DNA of 64,000 nucleotides from Sphaerolaimus hirsutus (lineage: Eukaryota; Nematoda; Chromadorea; Monhysterida; Sphaerolaimidae): the NCBI GenBank assembly GCA_964036195.1, contig OZ038459.1, forward strand, positions 8,863,206 to 8,927,205, in the 5' to 3' direction. Position numbers and translations under genes: made by a program. Positions 32,207 to 44,162 of this stretch are shown here, one piece after another. The notes under the pieces are model-generated. The model had not been told where the DNA came from and made no database searches. It saw only the letters and a program-made list of their open reading frames with translations. How positions within the stretch are numbered: position 1 is the first letter of the stretch; each line of letters opens with the position of its first letter.

Positions 32207-32512
32207 TACACACTGGATGTTAACTGGTTTTGGTGTCAACTAGATTTTAGTTCAATTTAGGTAGCAGGGCAATTTACAAGTGCACATGCGGAAATGTCAA
32301 AAAGAAATCAATATTGCATCAGGTGTCATCGGATGTCAACTGGTCTGCTTTGTTTTCATTATGATTTTGGTTTATAGGGAGCAAAATCATGTTCAAATGC
32401 ATATGGCAATGTTGATTTCTTTTTGACATTCCACTTGAAAATTGTCCTGTACCTGAATTGATCTAACATCGAGTTAACACTGAAACCGTTTGACATCCAG
32501 TCTGCGTGGTGC
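32207..32512. repeat. Long inverted-repeat MITE with ACTGGATGT ends
   Basis: CACACTGGATGTTAACTGG on the left matches the complement of CCGTTTGACATCCAGTCTGC on the right, with arms of about 110 bp reaching GTCAAAAAGAAATCAA. Distantly like the CACACTAGTT family. Confidence 0.65.
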
Positions 32513-33690
32513 CTAAGTGCCGAAATTGTGGGCACAATTTCATGCGCTAAATCCCGTGTTAGGCGTTGGGTTTCAAAAATAATGTCACCAAAAAAAACCG
32601 TAAAACTGAAACGTAAATATTTTTCAAGTGTTGGATAGGTAACTGCAAATCTATAAAAAAAAACTTTTGCTTTCGTGAGCCAAAAGTCGGTAAATGGAAA
32701 GTTGACAGCCTAGTCGTGCGCCTTACCTTCAAATTGAATTTTGGACCAGGCCACAGGTTTATTTGTTCATTCTCGACAAAGTGAATTCAAAAGCTGTTTA
32801 CAGCTGTTTGCGAGTAAAAGTATAAAATGGGCGAAAGCGTGGTATTCAGATTTGGTTGGTGGGACGTAAATACTGAAATTAATGAGGATGCATCTGGTTT
32901 TAAAATATTTTTATGCAATCATTTTTCATCTGATTGTGCCCGCATTTCTCCCCTTTCTCCAGGGGTATTCCCTTTTCACACAGTTGATGTTTAGATAGAA
33001 GGAAACCTCTGATTTTATGAAGCATGATGTCTGGGTCTGGGCTCGTGCTTCCTTTATCTTTGCTTTTTGAAGTATCTAATCAGCGGTCATTTTTCATCAT
33101 GAGACTGTTAAATTGAGTGCTCAATGGTCTACTTGGGCTTGGTTTGAGCTCAATTTTTTATTAGCAATTTTTTAAGAAAAATACGCGAAAATGTTGAAAA
33201 AATTTACATTCGTAATTACTACATAGATTTAGATGGCGCGACGTTTTGCATAATTGTGGATTTTTATCCGATACATGATTCGTGGCCCGAATATCTAAAA
33301 AATTCTGCATTCATATCCATAAATTTTAGTAAATTTATTTTTATATAAATTATTGTAAATATATTCACACAATTATTTCTCGCTCCATAAAACATAACCA
33401 CACAAGCAGAAAACAAAACACACCATTCCCTGATTATTTTTATCACTGACTACAAAAAAGAAACAGCATTCTAAAAATCGAGTTTACGCATGTGCTCGTC
33501 GTCCATTGTGCAACCTGGCACCGCCTTTCATTCGCTACTGATTCCATTAGCGAAGTCACAATGCGCCTGTATTATCTTCAATGCTTGAGGTCTTTGCATT
33601 TGATTTGCACCCTATTGTGCGCCGACTTGAATTGGTCGTGAGTGATGGGTGTTTTGCGGGGCTCCCCCCCCCCCCGGTCGCGGCAGATAT
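32513..33690. other. AT-rich interval without recognisable gene
   Basis: No convincing coding frame, RNA gene or repeat boundary was seen. Confidence 0.35.
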
Positions 33691-33955
33691 GTACCACTTG
33701 GGATTTTTTTAAAACCGATTTTAAAGGGTTTTTAAACTCAAGCATTGAGAATGTTTTTTAGAAAAAATGCCACTTATTCATAAGGTTTTTTTGCGCGCGA
33801 GCACGAAATTTCAGACACAAAATGGCATTGGTGTTCGTGCTCATTGGTTTATGGCATTTTTTCTGTCAGAGCTTCCCATTCTGCAAGCTACCATGTAATA
33901 ATTAGCCTACTTAGTATCTTACTTTTAGTATATAATAAAAATAAGTGGTATCTTA

Positions 33956-34398
33956 CAGGGACGTATCCAGGATTTTTGAGGGGGGGTGGGGGGCTGCTTG
34001 TTTACGGAAGCCGGCGAGGGGGGGGGGGGTCAGCCCCCCCCCCCCCGAAAATTTTAGCTACATAGTGGCTGAATGGCGCCATGGCGCTGGCGCCATTAGT
34101 AGGCGCCACGCCATGGCGCCATTGGCGTTGGCGCCAGCGCTATGAAATGCTGTATATGTATGTAAATATACATACAAAACAGCGAAAAGTTCAACATTGA
34201 GTGTATTTATAGCGATTTGCGGCCACATGGAGAAAATCTGATGACAATACCTTATGTCTGGTGAAGAATGCGCGCTTGCGCGTAAAATTTTTGACGCTGA
34301 CGTTGAAAAAGTCGCATTTTCCGGTCACTTTCTGGTCTCGCCCCGGGAGGGGGGGGGGGGCTGCAGCCCCCCCCGCCCCCCCCCTGGATACGTCCCTG
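33956..34398. mobile_element. CAGGG-family hAT MITE in the repeat cluster
   Basis: CAGGGACGTATCCAGG to CCTGGATACGTCCCTG with perfect duplications GTATCTTA at 33948-33955 and 34399-34406. Confidence 0.93.
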
Positions 34399-35014
34399 GT
34401 ATCTTACTTTTAGTATATAATATCCAACCAATGTGGTATGAAACATGACTCTCAATCTCAATGTTTTAACATTTTCTTTTAAGCTTATTTGAGCATAACT
34501 CCATGCCCAACTTCGCTTGTGGTCACAAACAAGCCTTCCACAAGAAGTTGATATAAAAATGAATGTTTTGACTACAGATGGCCGGTGTTTTTTTCAAAGG
34601 TTTTTTATATAAATACGTTATTTTTAAACCTCACCATCGAAACTGTTTTTTAACTCCCCCTCCATTTTTTGAAAAAATGGTTTAAAAAACAACTCGGTCG
34701 CTGGAAAAAAATATTGTTTTTATTGCATCTTTGGTTTTGACAGAAGTTACCATTTATGGATGGCTATATGTAACACCACAAAGTAATGCAACTTGTCTGA
34801 TATATGTGTTTACCTGTAGATGTTGACTTGTAACAATATCTGGGTGCTTTTAAAAACATCTTTTTAAATAATCGTTTTTTTAAAAGATGTCATTAAAATA
34901 CATATTTTTTCCATCCCTACAGTACCACATAGGGTTGGAAAAAAACGTTTTTTTAACTCCCATGTTTTAAAAACAACAACGGTTTTTAAATTTTAAACAT
35001 TTTAAAAAACAACG

Positions 35015-37560
35015 TTTTTTTTAAAAGCTCCCAGATATGGCCCTGTGTCAACATATATAGGTATATCAGACAATATGGCAAAACTCTGTGATGTTATATA
35101 TGACCATATAATGGCTGTGGAGCCATGGGATAGCATTTGTGTCAAAAATGTTCATTTTTTGTTGACATGTTCGTATATCGCCTTATAGTCAAATGTTCAT
35201 GACTTCCAAGTGAAGTTTGGCAAGGAATATTGATCAAACAATGTTAAAAAAGGAGGTTGTTACTTTGGGCGTGAAGTTACACACTGTGGAGGTACATGGA
35301 AGCACATTACCTGAATATTATATACTACCAACATATTATATTAGTATATTAGCAACATATGTCAGCTTATTAACCCATGGTAGCACATAGAAATGGATGC
35401 TTTGATACTAAAAATGCCACAAAACCAATGAAAACAACCACCAATGTCAATTTGTGTGCGAAATTTTGCAAAATACCTAGTGCTTAGTAGGGATGGAAAA
35501 ACAACGTTTTTTTTCAACGACCCTGTTTTTTTAAATAAAAACAACGTTTTAAAAAAAAATAAAATGTTTTTTTTCTCAAAAGCTACCAGTTATGGTCATG
35601 GGTCAACATATACAGGTACATTAGACAACTGGCAGTACTATGTGATGTAATATATAGCCACAGAATGGCTGTGGAGCCATAGGATAGCATTATAAGTGGT
35701 GATTTATGTCAAAAATATTTGTTTTATGTCGACTTCTTACGTATATTGCCTTTTGTCGAATGTTCATAACTTCAAGTGAAGTTTGGCATGGAAAAGTGCT
35801 TAAATAAGGTTATAAGAGCAGGCAAATACATTGGCAGTACTATTTTTTTACTATGAAATACATAATAAAAAAAATTGTACTATGTACTAGGTATTTTGCA
35901 ATTTTTTGCGCAATTTCACATACACTTTACCATTGGTGATTAGGGTTGGAAAAAAACGTGTTTTTTTTATTAAAAAAAACAACGTTTTTTTTATTAAAAA
36001 AAACGTTTTTTTTAAAAATAAAAAACGTTTTTTTTTAAAAGCTCCCAGATATGACCTTGTGTCAACATATATAGGTATATCAGACAGTGGCAATACTCTG
36101 TGATGTTATATATGACCATATAATGTCTGTGGAGCCATGGGATAGCATTATAAGTGGTGATTTGTGTCAAAAATATCCATTTTTCGTCAACATATCGTTC
36201 GTATATCGCCTTATAGTTGAATGTTCGTGACTTCAGGTAAAGTTTGGCACGGAATAGTGATCAAACAAGGTTATAAAACAAGGTTGTTACTTTGGGAGTG
36301 AAGTTACACACTGTGGAGGTACATGGAAGCACATTACCTGAATATTATATACTACCAACATATTATATTAGTATATTAGCAACATATGTCAGCTTATTAA
36401 CCCATGGTAGCACATAGAAATGGATGCTTTGATACTAAAAATGCCACAAAACCAATGAAAACAACCACCAATGTCAATTTGTGTGCGAAATTTTGCAAAA
36501 TACCTAGTGCTTAGTAGGGATGGAAAAACAACGTTTTTTTTCAACGACCCTGTTTTTTTAAATAAAAACAACGTTTAAAAAAAAAATAAAATGTTTTTTT
36601 TCTCAAAAGCTACCAGTTATGGTCATGGGTCAACATATACAGGTACATTAGACAACTGGCAGTACTATGTGATGTTATATATAGCCACAGAATGGCTGTG
36701 GAGCCATAGGATAGCATTATAAGTGGTGATTTATGTCAAAAATATTTGTTTTATGTCGACTTCTTACGTATATTGCCTTTTGTCGAATGTTCATAACTTC
36801 AACTGAAGTTTGGCATGGAAAAGTGCTTAAATAAGGTTATAAGAGCAGGCAAATACATTGGCAGTACTATTTTTTTACTATGAAATACATAATAAAAAAA
36901 ATTGTACTATGTACTAGGTATTTTGCAATTTTTTGCGCAATTTCACATACACTTTACCATTGGTGATTAGGGTTGGAAAAAAACGTGTTTTTTTATTAAA
37001 AAAACAACGTTTTTTTTATTAAAAAAAACAACGTTTTTTTTATTAAAAAAAAACGTTTTTTTTTAAAAGCTCCCAGATATGACCTTGTGTCAACATATAT
37101 AGGTATATCAGACAGTGGCAATACTCTGTGATGTTATATATGACCATATAATGTCTGTGGAGCCATGGGATAGCATTATAAGTGGTGATTTGTGTCAAAA
37201 ATATCCATTTTTTGTCAACATATCGTTCGTATATCGCCTTATAGTTGAATGTTCGTGACTTCAGGTAAAGTTTGGCACGGAATAGTGATCAAACAAGGTT
37301 ATAAAACAAGGTTGTTACTTTGGGAGTGAAGTTACACACTGTGGAGGTACATGGAAGCACATTACCTCAATATTATATACTACAGCAACATATGACGGCT
37401 TATTAACACATGGTAGCACATAGAAATGGATACTTTGATACTAAAAATGCCACAAAACCAATTAAAACAACCACCAATGTCAATTTGTGTGTGAAATTGC
37501 GCGCTTGCGCGCAAAAATTTTGCAAAATACCTAGTGCTTAGTACTAAAAATTTTGGTCGA
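35015..37560. repeat. ~1,027-bp tandem repeat, two units plus a partial third
   Basis: The segment GGAGGTACATGGAAGCACAT recurs at 35290, 36317 and 37343 (period about 1,027 bp). Units 1 and 2 are nearly identical over hundreds of bases (the open frames at 35362-35544 and 36389-36571 translate identically). Unit 3 has an internal deletion and more changes. Confidence 0.85.
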
Positions 37561-37781
37561 TGTTTTAAAAAAAAAAACATTTCGGACGTCATGTTTTTTT
37601 TTTTTAAAAACGTTTAAAAAAAAAAAAAAACGTTTAAAAAAAACATCGGCCAACCCTATTGGTGATTGTTTTCATTGGTTTTGAGGCGTTTTTAGTGTGA
37701 AAACTTCCATTTGTTCATGCTATTGTGTCATAATAAGCCATGATATGTTAGTGTAGCCTTAATATTATAACCTTATATAAG

Positions 37782-38179
37782 CAGGGACGTATCCAGGATT
37801 TTTGAGCGGGGGGGCTGCCTGTTTACAGAGCCCAGTGAACGGGGGGTGGGGGCCCCCTCCTAAAATTTTACCTACATGGTAGCGGAATGACGTCATGGCG
37901 CTGGCGCCATTCGTAGAAATCGCTTATATGTATGTAAATATACATATGTATAGAGCAAAAAACACGCCAATTAGTGTATAAAATGGTGAAGTGAGAGTAC
38001 GGGGACCGATTTGCCAACAATACCTCTGCAGAAAGGGCAAATGCTCGCTTGCGCGCAAATTTTTTTACATTACACCTTCAAAAGTGGTACCACTGCATTT
38101 TCACCAACTTTTTCATGTCTCACCCAGGAATGGGGGGGGGGCTGCAGCCCCCCCTGCCCCCCCCCTGGATACGTCCTTG
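37782..38179. mobile_element. CAGGG-family hAT MITE in the repeat cluster
   Basis: CAGGGACGTATCCAGG to GGATACGTCCTTG with perfect duplications TATATAAG at 37774-37781 and 38180-38187. Confidence 0.92.
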
Positions 38180-39148
38180 TATATAAGTGCTATTTCATGC
38201 AAAACTTGACTTAAACTCACGAACATTTGACAAAAGGCGATATACGTAACAAGTCGACAAAAAATGGATATTTTTGACAGAAATCATCACTTATAATGCT
38301 ATCCCATGGCTCCACAGCCATTCTGTGGCAATATACAGCATCACAAAGTACTGGCAATTGTTTGATATACCTGTATATGTTGACCCATAACCATATCTGG
38401 GAGCTTTAAAAAACCCGTTTTAAATTTAAAAAACGTTGTTAAAAAAAACAACAGAGTCGTTAAAAAAACGTTTTTTGGCTATCCCTAGGGCTTAGTACTA
38501 AAAACGGTTTCGATGCCTGTTGTTTTTATATAAAAAAACGTTTTAAAAACGGTTGAAAAAAACACGGGCCATCCCTAGTGCTTAGTACTAAAAATTTCGG
38601 CCGATGTTTAAAAAAAACGTTTCGGACCTGGTGTTTTTTTTAAATAAAACGTTTAAAAAAACATCGGCCATCCCTAGTACCACAGCATAAATATTTTTCC
38701 TGAATGAGTCTGCACTACATATTTTAGGGCTGGAGTGAATCCCGCAACTGTATTTAGAAATAAAAAACACATTTGAAGTGAGAAGTAAAAAGTGAAAAGA
38801 AAAATAAATTTATAAAATAAAAAAGTAAATTTTAAAAGTTTCCTTCTGCTTATTTTTAACTTTTTATTCTCACTTCAACATTGAGAACCTACAGCTCCAC
38901 AACGGAATTGGCACCTGGTGTGGCAGGATCGGGACAGGAATGTGCCGAAGTTTTGGCCGACTCTTTAACGGGATTCCATTCGAGCCCTACGTGTGCTAAT
39001 TTCAGATCTATCCCGGAGGCCGCTCTGCTATCTATCTATCCCATGGCGAAAATGTTGGCTACTATCCCCTAAACCTCCCCCTAAATCAGCCAGCTATCTA
39101 TCTATCTGGAGCGATTTTCAAGAAATTTTGCCCAGATTTTCGCTCAAA

Positions 39149-39348
39149 NNNNNNNNNNNNNNNNNNNNNNNNNNNNNNNNNNNNNNNNNNNNNNNNNNNN
39201 NNNNNNNNNNNNNNNNNNNNNNNNNNNNNNNNNNNNNNNNNNNNNNNNNNNNNNNNNNNNNNNNNNNNNNNNNNNNNNNNNNNNNNNNNNNNNNNNNNNN
39301 NNNNNNNNNNNNNNNNNNNNNNNNNNNNNNNNNNNNNNNNNNNNNNNN
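39149..39348. other. Assembly gap, 200 N
   Basis: Exactly 200 N, a conventional filler length. Both edges carry the CTATCTATC / GGAGCGATTTTCAAGAAATT repeat of the CAGGGTCTCCTA family, which probably broke the assembly. Confidence 0.99.
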
Positions 39349-40715
39349 AAATTTCCATCTATCTATGACCTCATAGATAGTATTTAGGTAGCTCCGCCCC
39401 CCCCTGGCTTTTTCGTAGACACCCAGCCAAAGGAGTGTTCACTTTGTGAGATATTCATAAATCATTGCAACCAGTTTCTAAGTGTTTCCAGTTGGAATCT
39501 ATGTAAATAGTATCATCAAAAGATAAATGTTTGACATTGATGGTAGTAACACCTGACATCAAATTCACAGTTCTCGTAAAAATTTACAGGCTCAGTAAAA
39601 CCGACTGGGCCAATCTGTAAACTATATACATAGTTACAAAGCCACAAGTAAATGCCTCAACAGATAAAATGAAAACCGTAAACAAGCTTCTCTTTACCAG
39701 CATGACCACGCCACTAATTAAATATCTCCAATATGGCAGAGAACATGGTGTATTTAAAATCTTGTGTTTGAAGATGCAAACCATTGGGTGTATGTATGTC
39801 ATATGGAATCATACATCAAGCATGTGTGCACATGGATTTTATAAGCTCACGCAATCCCCACCATGTGTAAGCCGTTTGCATTTGTACAGATCTGTCAGTT
39901 GACTGTACATTTGTGTGCTTCTTTGCATGCAAACGAGAATTGACTGTCACAAGAGCCAACACTGGTGTCTAGTAGGTTTTCTGGGGGCTACTGTAAATGC
40001 TCCTGGTGAAAATGACCCTTGAAATAAAGGTTTATTGTATTCACTCAAAAACAGCTCAAATGAAGCTAATAAAACCAACCAAATAAACCACTACACTACT
40101 GATCTAACCTAGTCTAACTATTTATAAAAAATTAACAACTATACAACACATGCTCATTTTTGTTTCTATATTTGGTATACTGAGATGTATTTGATATAGA
40201 GTGTTTCATTATCCTGAAGTACCATAAGCCACAACCCCTCAATTTATTTTCCAACAATCTATTCTATTCTCTTCTGGAATTTTCCAGCTGCCTCATCAAT
40301 CTACTCGAATGACTCTGTAACTCTACTCTGTGTAATGATAACAATTACCCCCTGGAAACTTGCCAGTCCCTTCAACACAACCCCAACAAAATGGGGGTCT
40401 CCATTTTGCACCCTGTCCATTGACAACTCTGTCTTTGGATGTGCTGTTAGCTTGTTTCATTTTACAGTTTGTTTGGTGTGTGTATATGTGCGTGGGCTGT
40501 GATTTGTAGCGTGTTCAGACTGAAATTGATTTGAAGAATCTTCCATATTCCTTGTGGAGACATGTGTTAGCTGCTCGTTCAGTTGGTTGCTTTTTGGTTG
40601 AGTGATGTATGGTGTTTTCAGTTTTGTGTTTTTTGACATGATGTAACTGTCTGTCGATTTGTTTAATGGGCGCATATGTGTTGCGCCGGTTATTTTCCTT
40701 AAAATCGCCAATCTA
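39349..40715. other. Interval without recognisable gene
   Basis: Open frames at 39584-39902 and 40457-40711 show no family resemblance and overlap on both strands. No clear repeat after the first 100 bp. Confidence 0.35.
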
Positions 40716-40996
40716 TTGTATTACCTCGAAATACCCCCATGTGAGTTTATTATTTCGCTACCAAAATTGGAAGGGGTTTATTTGAGGTGGGGTTATTATT
40801 TCGTCAGAATATTTTAAAAGGATCGTAGTAAATAGTATGCATTTGTGTACCCAAAACAGGTAATAAATGTGTCCAAACTGGATATATTTGGACATAAAAA
40901 CGTGGATAGCTACACAAAGTAGTGTATGTGTAGCTGCAATGCAAATTAGCAGTAATAAATACATAATGTACATTGCATACATGATGTACATGGTAC

Positions 40997-42742
40997 TAGG
41001 GTGTCAAAAAAATTTTTTTACGGAAAACGGAAAACGGAAAGGTAACATTTTTTCACTTTACGGAAAACGGAAAACGGAAAGGTAAAAAAAAATTTCTGCC
41101 GGAAAACGGAAAGGTAAAAAAATTTCACTCAGCGGAAAACGGAAAACGAAAAGGTAAAAAAAAATTGTCGGCCGGAAAACGGAAAAATGAAATGCCGGAA
41201 AACGGAAAACGGAAAGCAAAATTTTCACGGAAACGGAAAAAAATAAAGTGAAATTAGCACGGTAATAGACAAATTTGCAGAAGGAAAACCTGCATGCAGG
41301 TTTGCCTGTTTGGCTTTGATTGTGGTAGCTGTACATTCTGCAACTATGGATCATGTCTGACACTTCACTTGTAGTTCAAGCTTAACTGAACCAACAAAAA
41401 ATCATCAAAAAGTAGCCAACGTGGCCATAGGAAAGGAAACACTATGACAATTTCACAGTCTAGAAGCAGTGGGAATCACTGATGACCCCTATGCAATTGA
41501 TGACAACATTGCAGAGGAGATGATAATAAATAGCATAAAATTCAACAACAACAACAAACAATACTATATTGACTGGCCGTATAAAGAGAGTATCAGTGAC
41601 CTGCCCATGGGAAAAGCAGAAGCCTTGGTGCACAGTTTAAATTACAACGAGTGCCTTTTTAGAGGACCAATTACAACACCATTAGCACTGGGCCTACTCC
41701 TGAGGTTCAGGGCAGGCAATCTAGCATTAATTGCCGATATTGAAAAGGCATTTTTGCAAATAGGATTGCATGACCAAGCTAGAGACTACACACAATTTTT
41801 TTGGCTGAAAGATCCTCAAAACCAGTAACCACTGAAAATAACTTAATAGTACTTTTTTTTAAACGCGTACTGTTTGGACTTGTCTGCAGCCCAGCAATTT
41901 TGGGAGCAGTCATAAAATACCATTTAAATGTGACAATAAACAACATGAATGAATATGAAGAAAATGAAGGGGAACGAAACCAGTTGGCGATGATAATAAA
42001 CAACATTTACGTCGATAACTTCATCATGAGTGTCACGAATGAAGTTGAAGCTTTAGAACTATATTACAAAGTCAAAGCTTTATTTAACCAATGTTCTATG
42101 AACATGAGGGAATGGCTGTCAAACTCCAGATCAGTCATGAATGAAATAGCAGAAAACAACAGGAGTCCAAAGGTGAATAAAATTGTCGCAGTAATGGGCA
42201 TGAAATAAAATCACCAAATGGACATGCTGGCAATATCAACACCAATATTGCAAATTGACAGCATCACAACACCAACCAGATGAAACTTGAATAAATTATT
42301 GGTGTCAGCATATGACCCAATTGGGTTCACAGCACCTGTTTCACTGACCCTGAAATCCCAGTTGTCAATGCTGCTCCAAGAGACAAAAACAACACAATGG
42401 AATGAGCCAATTGAAGATAAATACAGATTGGAAAAACAATGGAAAAATGCCAGAAAACTGAAAATCGAGCCAGAAAATGGAAAAATGGCCTGGTAAAACG
42501 GAAACGGAAAGGTAAAAATTTTTCAGCCGGAAAACGGAAAAATGGGCCGGAAAAATGGAAACGGAAAGGTAAAAAATTTTCAGCTGCTGGAAAACGGAAA
42601 ACGGAAAGGTAAAAATTTTTTGGCTGCCGGAAAACGGAAAACGGAAAGGTAAAAAATTTTCGGCTGCCGGAAAACGGAAAGGTAAAAAATTTTCCTGCGG
42701 AAAGGCGGAAACGGAAAACGGAAACGGAAATTTGACACCCTA
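40997..42742 (+). mobile_element. hAT-type element carrying a BEL/Pao RT fragment, copy 2
   Basis: TAGGGTGTCAAA and TTTGACACCCTA ends with perfect duplications CATGGTAC at 40989-40996 and 42743-42750. GGAAAACGGAAAGGTAAAAA arrays lie on both sides (41025-41230, 42495-42730) of an RT relic on the plus strand. Same architecture as 14901-16808 but 162 bp shorter overall, partly from an internal deletion near 41630 that removes part of the fingers/palm region. Confidence 0.9.
41470..42490 (+). pseudogene. BEL/Pao pol fragment, second copy
   Basis: Encodes the same stretch as the relic at 15200-16560 ([20 protein letters not shown] box, [15 protein letters not shown]) in three frames broken by stops. 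Pieces 41801-42208 and 15723-15415 differ by only a few residues, so the two copies are recent relatives. Confidence 0.85.
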
Positions 42743-43198
42743 CATGGTACATCATTGTGGAGGGGGGTATTGCGAGGGGGGTTATTATTTCCCCAGCCCA
42801 TTTTGAGGGGGGGGGGGGTTTAATTCGTGGAGGGGGTTAATTCAAGGGGGGTTAATTCGAGGTAATGCGGTATTTGGCATAATAAATGTAACCAAGAATT
42901 ACACAAGCCGGTTACAATTACACAATTAGGGATTTGTGGTTAGGTATGCAAGCTTAAATAGATGAGATTTCAATGAGTCATTGGAAACTATTTTTCGCTT
43001 TCGTTTTTACGTTTTGAACTGGCCTTAAAATGCTATAAAGTCCTGTGCCACAGATTTTGTTTTATTATGTTGTGTAATTTGTATGAACCAACATAACTGA
43101 CTGATTGTGCCACCGCATCTTGTAATGAAAATTCTGGACTTTTTCCTTTAAGAACATGACATAATGTTTGCTTTTTGTCGTCTATGAAAGGTTACAAG

Positions 43199-43371
43199 TA
43201 GTGATGTAAAAGCGCCATGGCGCTGGCGCCTGGTGCTAGCGCCAAAGCAAAAAGCGCCACGACGCTTTTGGCGCTTGGCGCTATTTTCCTGTGGCGCTAA
43301 GGGTCGGAAAAGCGCCATGGCGCTTTTGGCGCTTGGCGCCAAAGTTCTGGCGCTTTTCACATCACTACCTA
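43199..43371. mobile_element. GGCGCC hAT-type MITE upstream of the kinesin
   Basis: TAGTGATGTAAAAGCGCC to GCGCTTTTCACATCACTA plus CCTA. The flanks share GTTACAAG (43191-43198, 43372-43379). The four extra bases at the right end are unexplained. Confidence 0.8.
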
Positions 43372-43729
43372 GTTACAAGTGTTTTATCATCGTAGGCTAA
43401 ACGTGCTTCATTCTTTTAGACTTTTTACTTTGGTAAAAAGTTCTCATTTAGACGGGAACAACTGTCCTTCTAAGAGATTCATTTTTATCATAAGATCAGA
43501 TGCAATTATTTAAACAAATGGGATTTAGCTTAATACAATTCCATTTTATACTTTCTCAATATTTACGTGAAATTCTCGTCTTTTACGCGACCGTTGTTTC
43601 CACTTTAAATGCATAAGTTTTCATGTTTGGATTAAAATAAATTCATCGCTCGCTACTCGACAATTGTATTTATGTGAGACAAAAGTGTCAGCTGAGCCAA
43701 GTTTTAAGCCTGTGTTGATGTTTCCCACA

Positions 43730-43738
43730 TATAAAAAG
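43730..43738 (+). promoter_or_regulatory. TATA-like motif upstream of the kinesin
   Basis: TATAAAAAG about 290 bp before the kinesin start codon. Spacing would allow a long 5' leader; there is no other support. Confidence 0.2.
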
Positions 43739-44022
43739 TTGTGTCGTAAATTTTGGCCGCATTAAGTTGAGCCCTATCGTTTTCAACTGTTGATATTCGT
43801 TCAACGTTTATTTATAAATTTGAGACGTTTGGCGTCGCTGTTGATCTGCCTCTAAAAATTCCTTTTCCACAACCATCTCAGATTCCAAGACTATATCCAA
43901 ACTACTCAATGAACGTGTTTGCATAAAGCTCCAATTTCATAATGTCTTCTAACTAATCGATTATCCCTCCAAAAATATAACACATTTAACATAAATAATT
44001 ATCACCTTCAAATCCACAAAGA

Positions 44023-44162
44023 ATGTCCGACAAAGTGAAAGTCGCAGTAAGGGTGCGGCCGTTTAACAAGCGAGAAGTGGACCTGGGGGCTAAATGTGTC
44101 GTGGACATGCCTAGCGGGAACAAATCCGTGGTGCTTAGACACCCCAACCCCGGACCGCACAG
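44023..44162 (+). CDS. KIF13: Kinesin exon 1, first beta strand of the motor
   Basis: Begins [18 protein letters not shown], the canonical N-terminus of the KIF13/Khc-73 motor head. It ends in phase 2 at CACAG before GTGCGT. The next exon is 7.5 kb away, so intron 1 is the largest of the gene and is packed with mobile elements. Confidence 0.95.

Larger units (their letters stand above)
33691..38690. repeat. Cluster of TAGGGTTGG/TAGGGATGG family repeats
   Basis: Five kilobases of hAT-type sequence related to 17772-18464: T/A-rich AACGTTTTTT arms and a recurring core (GGAGCCATGGGATAGCATT, AAGTGAAGTTTGGCA, GCAAAATACCTAGTGCTTAG). CAGGG-family elements are inserted at 33956-34398 and 37782-38179. 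Confidence 0.8.
40716..42870. mobile_element. Mariner-like MITE split by an hAT element
   Basis: TTGTATTACCTCGAAATAC to TTCGAGGTAATGCGG between TA dinucleotides (40714-40715, 42871-42872), same subfamily as 6723-7055. The 40997-42742 element is inserted inside it. Confidence 0.75.

Noticed and set aside
38881..39072. 63-codon open frame before the gap
   Set aside because: Runs into the CTATCTATC repeat of an hAT family; no recognisable domain.
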